64,000 nt of DNA from NCBI GenBank assembly GCA_945910005.1, contig OX246743.1, positions 37,479,398 through 37,543,397 on the forward strand, written 5' to 3'. Source of the DNA: Isoperla grammatica. Lineage: Eukaryota; Arthropoda; Insecta; Plecoptera; Perlodidae. Of the stretch, positions 1 to 10,300 are shown in pieces. A program made the translations under genes and the position numbers. A model generated the notes under the pieces. That model was not told where the DNA came from. It did no database searches and saw only the letters and a program-made list of their open reading frames with translations. How positions within the stretch are numbered: position 1 is the stretch's first letter; every line of letters starts with the position of its first letter.

Positions 1-102
1 AAATTAAAGTCCCCCACTGAATATCAGTCTTGTTACCGAGTGCGTATAGACTCTATAAAATATTAATTTATTCAGCAACTTTTGATTAAACTAGTGGGTG
101 GT

Positions 103-124
103 TTGGGGGGCTTTCGCCCCCCAA
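103..124. other. 9-bp GC hairpin with TTTC loop
   Basis: TTGGGGGGC pairs perfectly with GCCCCCCAA across a TTTC tetraloop and is followed by AAGAAAAA. It is directly visible. No function is assigned; it may be the end of a transposon. Confidence 0.6.
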
Positions 125-613
125 GAAAAAATCCTTCAAATTGTATCAATACTATGATTGCTATGAATTGGACGCTGTCGTATACTTTTACTATTACCAC
201 GTCTTCTTCACGTAGATCCCTGTTCCCGGGTTATAATTGACTTCTAACTCGCATTGTTATAACTACCTCAAACGGAATATAGTTGCGATAGTGTTATTTT
301 ATTATTGTTAGAAAGTTAAATATACATTTTCCGTCATGAAAGTGCCAATAAAATGGTTACACAATTAAAGAGAAACCCGTACAATCCCAAGAGGTAACAC
401 TAACAGTTTTAATGTCGGTTGGTCAGCTATCTAGACAGGTGTCTATCAGCTGTTTCACAATTCAGTGTTCGGCTTCACTAGGCACTTGCCCAACACGTTG
501 TAACTACTTAAAACAATTACACATACACACATTACACGGTTTATGAGCACAGTTACCGTACGAGCCCATTGTAGAATTAATAAGAGATTGTTTATACGAG
601 TCAAGAAAACATT

Positions 614-798
614 TTAACTACTGGTTAGTTTCTTGAACTACTGGTCAGTTTCTTGAACTACTGGTCAGTTTCTTGAACTACTGGTCAGTTTCTTGAACTA
701 CTGGTCAGTTTCTTGAACTACTGGTCAGTTTCTGGAACTACTGGTCAGTTTCTTGAACTACTGGTCAGTTTCTTGAACTACTGTTCAGTTTCTTGAAC
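614..798. repeat. 20-bp minisatellite, about 9 copies
   Basis: The unit ACTACTGGTCAGTTTCTTGA repeats head to tail with a few single-base variants (GGTTAG, TCTGGA, GTTCAG). The array runs directly into the palindrome at 789-834, whose arms start with the same TTTCTTGAAC motif. It lies downstream of the minus-strand CBM14 gene. Confidence 0.9.
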
Positions 799-834
799 GT
801 TTTTTAATCAATTGATTAAAAACGTTCAAGAAAA
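789..834. repeat. Near-perfect palindrome followed by degenerate repeats
   Basis: The left arm TTTCTTGAACGTTTTTTAAT is mirrored around AATCAATTGATT by a right arm ending GTTCAAGAAA, with one T of length difference. Two weaker copies of the GATTAAAAAACGATCAAGAA-type motif follow to about 1025 at roughly 80-85-bp spacing. Confidence 0.75.
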
Positions 835-885
835 TGTTGTCTTGAAACTTGTAAGGAAAGTATGAGAGTATTGAAAACTTTTAGA

Positions 886-978
886 TTTATTAATCAATGA
901 TTAAAAAACGATCAAGAACATTTTTTTACATAAACTTTTTGGGAAAGCATAACAGTATTAAAAACGTGTAGATTTATT
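886..978 (-). promoter_or_regulatory. Candidate polyadenylation signals for the CBM14 gene
   Basis: AATAAA reads on the minus strand at 973-978 and at 886-891, about 135 and 220 bases after the stop codon at 1113. The position suits a 3' UTR, but the surrounding DNA is AT-rich and the hexamer is common by chance. Confidence 0.3.
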
Positions 979-1112
979 GATTAATGGATTAAAAAAGTTA
1001 AAGACAATTTTGTACTGAAACTTCATATGAAGACAGTAAGAATCTTATTCTGTGTATTAGTTGTTCGGTTGTCTATTCTGTCACAGAGACTCGGATCATG
1101 TTACGAGAGTTT

Positions 1113-1335
1113 CTATGACGTCATATTGCCCACCTGGTCGTCATCATATTCATCCTCCTCGTAGTCTTCGTCGTAGTAGTAGTCATACTGCGGACGCCGC
1201 CTCCTGAACGCTGGACGCCGGCGTCGTCCCGCCCCCACCGCCGTCGGGGGGCGGCGTGTGGCAGCCGTTGTCGTAGTTGCGACGGTGGTCGTGGACGAGG
1301 TGGTGGTGATGCGGCCCTTGTACAACGGCTCGTTG
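1113..1335 (-). CDS. CBM14 gene exon 5 (C-terminal tail, stop)
   Basis: The acceptor TTATGTCACAG lies just before position 1335. Its first base completes the Arg codon begun in exon 4, giving FFR-NEPLYKGR. The tail then runs through a Thr-rich stretch, Arg-rich GRRRRPAFRRRRP and acidic YDYYYDEDYEEDEYDDD, ending at TAG (1113-1115). The Thr stretch could carry O-glycans. A second possibility is visible: CAG at 1134-1136 is followed by GTGGGC, a weak donor in phase 0, so the real protein could splice on beyond the left edge of the window and the last residues (VGNMTS) could be intronic read-through. Confidence 0.75.
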
Positions 1336-4300
1336 CTGTGACATAAGGTAACGGGACGGTTAGTACAGTATCAGGCACACAGCAACATAGTAAAGGTCGG
1401 TATCAGGCACACAGCAACATAGCAGAGGACGGTATCAGGCACACAGCAACATAGTAGAGGTCGGTATCAGGCACACAGCAACATAGTAAAGGTCGGTATC
1501 AGGCACACAGTAACATAGTAGAGTTCGGTATCAGGCACACAGCAACATAGCAGAGGATGGTATCAGGCACACAGCAACATAGTAAAGGTCGGTATCAGGC
1601 ACACAGTAACATAGTAGAGGTCGGTATTAGGCACACAGCAACATAGTAGAGGTAGGTATCAGGCACGCCGCACAGCAACATAGTAGAGGTCGGTTCACAC
1701 ACTTTTCTAACATTTAAGATTGTTTTCCTTGACAAGTATTTCCTAACTGTTTCACTAAGGGCCGGTCTTACAATCTTCTAATAAGAAAGTTATTTGTAGC
1801 AATTAAGCCATTTGGAGGATTTCAAGGGCTTTGATTGGTGGTTGCCATGGAAAAATAAGCTATTCGACGAATAAGTAGTTATTGGGACATTGTAAGACTG
1901 GACCTAAGATTGCTTACATCGACGGATTTATAAAAAGTCGCCTTTCATGGCTGGGAAAAGAATTTTCGAGACAGATCTAACAAGTTGCTATGGTTTTCTT
2001 AGCTCTTAAATCTTAGGAAGTTATGTGAACACAATGATGCTACTCTCTTGATTCATCTTCGTTAAGTTTTAAAACTTAAACCTAAGGAAAGGGTGAAAAC
2101 CAGGCTTAAACAACCAGGGGCCGGATTCACAAGAGGTCTTAACTTAGGCCTGGCCTAACTTTAGGACCACTACGCCATTGGCTGATACGGACCTACACAT
2201 AGCCTCGACTCGACGTTGCTACGAAACCCTAGTAAATAACAAACACTTGAGACAAATATTTAGGCCCGGTCTGAGTTGGTCTTATCTTACTTCAAAGATG
2301 GTGGCAATGCGTCTATGACTTTGAAGTGTGAACATAAATAAATATCGTTTACTTACCTTGACATACACATTTCTCTGTTTTTAGATTGTGGAGGTATAAG
2401 AAAACAAAACACTAGCCTTTAAAACACCGCCTTGCAATATTTTAAGTTCACTGTGATTTCCTCGAAAGTAGCTATCAATTGGGCCGTGTAGTGGGCCTAT
2501 CATGGATTTATAATAGCACATACGGTACAGCAGGACTTAGGACCGGTCCTAAGTTAAGACCTCTTGTGAATCCGGCCCTGCTAGGTGCAATGGTTAGCTC
2601 GTATTATTAAACAACAAAAAATTAACTGAGTTTTGTAATAACTTGAGAACGTTTCAAGATCTTACATTTGGCGAGCTTCAATATGGTCAAGATAAAACTT
2701 TTATATTTTGCATCCAAACCAAGAATAACGAACAGTCTTAAGATGAAGATAAAGTGTGTTTTATTTGAAACATTGTTTGGTTGTTGTGGGAGTTGAACGG
2801 TAGGATTTCCATTTTTGCAACTAACTTTATTGTGATACCTCATTTGGAGTTGTGGAGTTTTACACTCTTTCTCCCCTTCATATACTCCCGCCTACACTGT
2901 AATGAATATAAGCTGTATATACCAACACATCAAGAGTCCCATATATCACTAAGTAATCGCTGTATATCTATAAAACATTTACCACACCGGCAATTTAAAA
3001 GAATTATAATGATAGTTTAAATATTGACAACTCGTTATTAAGTACACGGCCCACCTTCAAGATAGTGTTCACTTTCACAAACAACTAAATAGATAGATGT
3101 GTCAATAAATCTCAATATAAACGTATTGTTTACCGGAAGAACCATTTCGCGGAGTTGACGCAGTCCACTTCTGACACGAACTGACAGATGAACGTTCGCT
3201 GGTCGAAGGCGGTGTAGTTGGCGCACAGGAAGTCGTATCTGGTGCCGGAAACGCAGTGGTGGTAGATCTGAAACAAGATGGAGGCGGGGGTCAGTTTCAA
3301 AATAGAGACAAGTAATACATTTTAAAAGGAAGACTATCTATCCTACGTACCACATCTTGGTAAAACATAGATGATATGTGAAGTACTGGGATGTGACGCG
3401 CTTCTCTATTTTTGGGTGCTCGAGTAGCACTGTCACACTTCTTCGTGAATTTTCTTAAAAATAATTTCATTCAGTTATCAAGGCTTTGGTTAACGTTTTA
3501 GATAACCAATTTTTGTAATAGTTATAACAACCTGTGTACGTATTATGTATGTTTCTAATAATTGTATCCATTATGCTGGATACTTGTGATCACCCAATGT
3601 AAGTTTACCAATAGACATACATGCTTACTACTGCTATCTAAAATTTGAAATGCCAACAATGAATTATTTTTGGAACGCCCGAATACTGTTCGGTCATGGA
3701 TTTATAATAGTACCTAACAACTCCATGGTTCGGTGCCCATTGAGAAATACTTGCATACCTACTTTTTTAGCCCTCAATATCGATGACAGATGCCAGGCGA
3801 AGTATAACACACAAAAACACGCACACAAACAAGACAAATGAAGACTTAATAATATTGTAGTAAATGGTATAATTTGGCGGCCATCGAGGAACGAGCATAG
3901 GTCTTCGGACTCCCATTTATTTATTGTGGTCTACCATACCCAGAACGGATATGGAAGGCTATAATGCAGGGCTGCTAGACCCTCTTCAGTTGATGCTACG
4001 CATATTGTTAACAACATGTAGATCTATAGTTGGACGTCAGACAAGTAAATAGTGTTTGTCTCTCGAAAGTGTAACGGACCGTAAGTTGGCCAGTGGCTAC
4101 TGCGAACGATTACTCTCCACAAGTCGTACTATGAGGTAAGAGCTAGGCCCGTGGGCGCTAAACCTGATTGGTCTAACTACAACACTCGTTGCGTAGGTCT
4201 AATAATTGGACCACCGGATGTCGATCTCGTACTTCCATCTGGAAATGACACTCTGTGCTGTGGTCTAGAATTGATTTGGTTTTCGGACAGTTTGATTATC

Positions 4301-7300
4301 GAGATTTGAGATCATTACTGTAATAAGTTGCTATTGTAGAATCATCCATATCTGAGTGGCTAGAGTAATTTTGTTATTAGGTTTGTTTTTTAGAACGTCT
4401 ATAGTCTTAGAATTCAATTTATTTAGGTGTCTGCCGTTTATAGTGAAACTCTTTTTGATAAATGAGATAGTGTCTTTTCGTTTAATATTTTGAATGATTT
4501 ATTTTCGCCGTTTCGTCAGCACCAATGTATACATTTGTAATAGCATTAAGTTTAGCACTGATTTGTGTTGATAAAGCAGATGTGGGCTTTACTTCTAGCC
4601 AATTGGAAGTCGTTTAACTAATATTTGTGTTATGTTTGTCCATAATATACATTCTTGCTTACCATCAATATGGTTTTATACTAAAAATTAAATTCTTTCA
4701 TACTATTATTAACAGTTACATTTTATACCAGGTTCGTTGAATGTCGTATAAGAGACCTCGAAATATACAGGAACAACTTTTGAGAAGTAAGTTGAAGTAT
4801 TGCTAAAATTGTTCTAAAACTTGTGCGGAATCATAAACATTTTTTGTACATAAACATTTTGTTCCTTGTTTAGATTCTATTTTATGTTGTGTCATGTAAT
4901 AATGTGTTTAGCCCAGTATTGTTAAACGCGTTTATGCCATAAACAATTTTCTCCGATATAGCCTAATAACGTAATAATCTAAGCTCAGTGGTTATAGAGA
5001 GTTTGTGCTAATTAGCTCTGTCACAATGTTTGCTACTACTGGGGAAGTTTAAATTCTTCTCTGTTCTGGTAGACGAAGATTCACTATTGGATATTTCGCG
5101 ACGTTTTATTATCTTTTCACATTTCTTAAAAAGAAAATGAACCGTGCAAATAATATTCGTACTAGACGTTTTAGTTATTTGTTTCGCTTACTGAACTTTC
5201 ATTTTAGTAGGATTGTTTTCGGTTAGTATCGAAAGAAATGTCTGGTCTCACTTCGTTGACCACAGAAGAAAAACTAGTCCTCATTACTGGAGGACGGTTC
5301 AATTCCGATCTTACAACAGCTGTGTTGTGGTTTCTAGGCAGACACACGGAAGCCAGACGATTTTCGGGATAATTCGTTTATAATAATTTAATTATTGCTA
5401 GAAACAAGTGGTTGGCATACTAATAATTTGCGTATGGAAATGAGGTTTGTAAAAAAAAAAATGTTATTTCTACTACTTGCTGCTATAGACCAGCTCTTGA
5501 AAAAAAAGGCTGAAATCAATGATGTCCATTATGTATACAGAGTACTGAAACATTAGTGACATGCTTTCATGTTAACAGATCTTCAATTCGGGATGAGTGG
5601 TAGCTCTCCACCTCCATCTAGGGCATGAAACTACATAAAAATTAAATACGAATATAAAATAATATTGAATAATTTTAAACATGAAATTTAATACATTATG
5701 AACAATGGGGAACTTAAAAAAAACATTGAAATAAATTTGAATAATATTACGAATATTCTGAGCAATAGAACGTTCTAAGCACGAAGCGTCGTGAAAAGCG
5801 AGATGCAATGTCGTGACAAGAGTTTCCAGTATATGTGGGTTGTGACTAAGCCGCCCAATGTATAGTATATCTGTGAACTGTACCCGCTCTTACAGCAGAT
5901 ATGTACTAGGAGTACCCGCTACGCCTCAACAACTCCAACGCTTCGCTTACACTTTCGTAGCCCCAATCAGGCGAGACATGATGCCTGCCTGCAAAGATCA
6001 CTCAACGAAATCGAATCTTTTTCTTAGGAAGATGGATGACTGTACAGTGATCGTTGCCCGTTGGTCTTACACGGATGAGCGTTGATAATTTGTCCTCTTG
6101 CTTTCGTACAAGGCTGTGGGGTTATAGATTCGATTTGATTCGGTTTCGAGTTTGATCCGGATTGGACAGTGATTGGTCCTCCCACGCAGTTAAATTGTCA
6201 TAAATCTGTGCAGTCTAGAAAACATACGACTATGAGTCTAAGCGTGTTCACGATTCGCGTAAGGTTTATGTCACAAGAAAGTGTTATTTTCATCTTTCGT
6301 TTAAAATCCATAATTATTGTTTGCAATACTTTTGTTATTCGGTCAACAAATATATAATTCGTTTTCATATAATATGATACAGATGAAATATTAAAAAGAG
6401 CTGTTCGATGTACTTAGTTTACGGTATTTCTATTAGCTTCAAGTGGTAAAAGACAATCGGTAAAACAGGATAGAAATAGGTATAATTTAGAGTAGTTTAC
6501 GCCACGAAATTGTGCATTTCTTGATTTGTTCAATACTTTCTCATCACTGATCCAATTAATCTGTTTTGAGTTATTAAATACTTCTTTTTTCTACACACAA
6601 TGAGCACGGCGGTACATTTTTCAAGAATTAGTACTACTTGTGTAGTATAACTTATAACTGAAATGAAGTTTATAAATCTCCTTTTTCTTTTAGTTGAAAA
6701 ATTATCATATTTAAAAGTTGCTTCATCTCACCCTGAAATTAATTCAAATTCTTCTTAACCTGTATCTGGCCCAATTCCGTGACCAATCCTGAGTGCCCAA
6801 GTTCAAGGCTATCTCCCAACCTACCACCCAACACATCCGTAGAATCCGTCTCGCTTCAAGAGACAGGACCAAGTCTAAAGTCACGTTCCGCATTTAACTG
6901 AACAACATTTTTATCCATGTCTCCAGGGCCAGGTTTTATCGCATATATTTTAAAGAATAAGTTACTGTCGTAATGAGATTAAATTCAATCTCTAAAGATA
7001 GAAAGTGTTCGGTGATGATCTTGTAAAGCAAGTTATGTTAGTTGTTTGTTTTTTTTTGCGAAAGAAGTATGTTATTTATTATAATTTTAACGAAGTCTCA
7101 AATTGATGGCTCATTCTTGTCCGAGTCATCATATTATTAATTTTAAAGCATGTTTGTCTCCAGAAATGTGGTTATCATTGGAGAAAACGTCGCGATATGA
7201 AACAGAAGTTCCTTTTTAGATTACATTTTAATTGCATTTAGACAAGATTAAAGAAAAATGATAAATGTACTTCAATTATTTAATTTAAATGCATGATATA

Positions 7301-10300
7301 TTACACCTGTTTTTGAAACATGTTGCGCTTTCAGTGTGGAATCATGTAAGTTTTTAATTTGTTAAAAGTTGTTTGAGAAAGAGAATATAATTTCACTTCA
7401 TATTTAACTCACTTAAAGAGTGCGCTCTAACACGTTCTGATACTAGATAACATGATAGGCTGATAGCATTAATCAATATACCCAATGCTTGGACGTAGGC
7501 CTATTGTGAAAGGAAAGATGCACTAAGGAAGTTAACAAGAGAATAGAAACCAGTTGTGAAGTTAAGGCATCGTTCCGGTCAAGTAGCTGGTGCTGAACAC
7601 GCGTGAACTTAATGGTGAAAGCCCAAATTAATCTTGAAAATAAATTCACCTAGAGATGAATTATGGCGAAAGTTATTTATAGCACGTGTAGAATTACTAT
7701 ATACAATGATTACAATGTAAGCGAGTATATACTTGGGCTACCGGTAACAAATGTTTCTTGAAAATTTACAACGTATTGCGAATGATTTCTCTAATAAGAA
7801 TTATACACCACACGTTTTTTGTGCGTGTTCTATTAATAATTTTACTGCTCATATTTATTCTATGTTTACTCAATATGATGCTTCGTGAAATCGCTCTTAA
7901 TCCTTCTTAGTTCATACGTATTATGGGTAATCTTTTCAAATTATTTTATCTCAGTTTTCCCATATAAATCTAAAAAATTTTGATGCACGTTTTTGTTTAG
8001 AACAAATGTATTTGCAAAGTAAACACAATCGTAATGATATATATTTTTTTAAGCAGCTTAAATTCTTTTGAAGAAACCTTTCAGTGCTATCACTATCAGT
8101 CTTAAAATGGTGCCTTAACCAGTTTTTCGTACACAGATGTTCTTGTTTGGTATTCTTGAATGCATAAAAGCTAACAAAAGATATATTATTTAATCATTAT
8201 CATAGATCTCTCTTGTGGTATATTACGAATCGCGATGAGACCTTTTAACATTTTATTGTTGTGGGAATACTTAACATTTGCATTTTGTATCAACCACACT
8301 ACCCAATACATAAAGTAGACTTAAAAATCCATAAAAATATTGCCAGCTGTATAATATTACCTGCAAACAGCTGCACGTACGACTTACAAACAACCTTAGA
8401 ACATTTTCACTTTTAAAATAGATTTAATTCGAGACCTCGACAGCTCCGAGCTCAATGACCTTCACGATCCCTTTTACTTCTTTCATATTCAGTTCACTTG
8501 ACTTTAGTTTAGTCCCACTCGACCGATCGGGTATGAAAAACCGTCGCCGCTTCAACATCCAAGTCTTGAAGCGTGACAGTTTTAGAGTATCCACCGTTTT
8601 TGTGCTCAATGGAAAGTCATCACCATTTGCATATTATATACAAGTTTACTCTTTTCAGTTTTATTTTCTCCCAGAAGGAATATTTCTACACAGTAATCCT
8701 GCAGGACGTTTAATTTAGACAATGTTTGCTAGTGGTGAAACCCATATGTAATAAATAGCCACGAGTGAAACAAAACACTAATAACCATGATTAACATTTA
8801 GAAGGTGAAAGGTTAGTGGGTACATCGTAAACAATACAAGGCCAGCATCTATTGAGAGGTTATAATTATGAGTGTTGTATTCACAGTTGTCAACGGTTGT
8901 AGAAATTGACTAAACAATAACGCCCAAGCTCCTCCCATACAATGTTACATTAGTGTGTTACCTAACCTCAACAATGTGTATCCGTGTTGTCATTAGGATA
9001 GACTGGTAGAGATGAAACGTGAAAGCTTCCTAACGAAGCTTAGTGGTAGTGCACAAAGCTCTACTGTAGAAGGTTGACGGTTCGATTATCACTACAGGCA
9101 ATTATTTGTATTGCTTTCTTCAGTCAGTAGGGGATTGCTTCCGCACTATGAAAATATATTTCAGGCATATTGACAAACTAAAGGTTGGTTGTTTAAGCTA
9201 TGAGTATATGTATACAGTATGTGTTGCAAACAATAGAGTAAATGCCCTATATGTAATGTAGAATATTATCGTATAGTGCGTTTTTATTTTGTATTCATTA
9301 TTTAGAAATGTATTGTGTTCTTAAATTAAATTAAATTATGTTTTATTTATATTGACCACCTGTACGCAGGTAATATTACTACGCCTAGTTTAACACATAG
9401 AAAGAACATGTGATATCTACGTAGATATTTTACAAATACCCTATAGCCATATTACAAAACATTTACTTGTATCAGCTCACAATACTGATTATATATTATA
9501 GGTTGCATAATCATTTCTGTAGCCATCTGGCGATTGCAGTAATTGTCCTTCAAGTATTTCTCGTAAAGTCTCATTCCCAATCGATTTAAATACCTCAATG
9601 CATAATATAATAGTTATTTATTGATAAAGGACACAGATTTAATTATTAGAAACGTATAGGTATATTCTACTGCATCCTTGGGGAAAATGTATTCAGTACA
9701 TTTTAATTCAAGGAGGTCAAGCATGGAACATTATTTGCAATTATTTATTTTCTATTGTGGTAAATGTAAATGCTTTAATATTATAATGTATATATAATTG
9801 TCCTTGGTTGAACATTACTCTTGTCGACAATTTAAAATGAGTGTCTAGTTGTAATATAGTAAGCAGAACGTTGTGGTTCTATAATGGTAAGTTTCACCGC
9901 GCGCTCTACACATAATGTATATGTGATCTGTGTCACGTAAATGCAAACAAGTGTGTATACGTACACGCGCCTGTTTCACGTGATCCGTATTGAAAAACAA
10001 CGTGAACTAAATGTCTTTGTGTCGCACACACTTTCGCACAGGCTCGTTTTACAACTGTTGTTAGTGTTTGAATGCGGGATTAGTGTGATAGTTGTCGTTT
10101 AACAAGGCGCAATGGTGCTTGAATTGAGCTCAATTGTGACAAAGTCTGTGTGAAGGCACAATATAAATCTGTCACTCTATGTTCACTCTAGATTCATTCT
10201 AGATTCTTTGTCGTTGCTACGTTGGCACGCATGGTATTATTAAAACAACCACCTGAATACGGCCTTGAATCATTGCAACGTCGTCATTGGTTCATGTTAT

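Noticed and set aside
1121..1378. 85-codon minus-strand frame rich in Arg/Pro/Thr
   Set aside because: Alternative phase of exon 5; it does not join exon 4 in phase.
1363..1694. Possible CRISPR array
   Set aside because: Repeats are contiguous with no unique spacers, and the DNA is eukaryotic.
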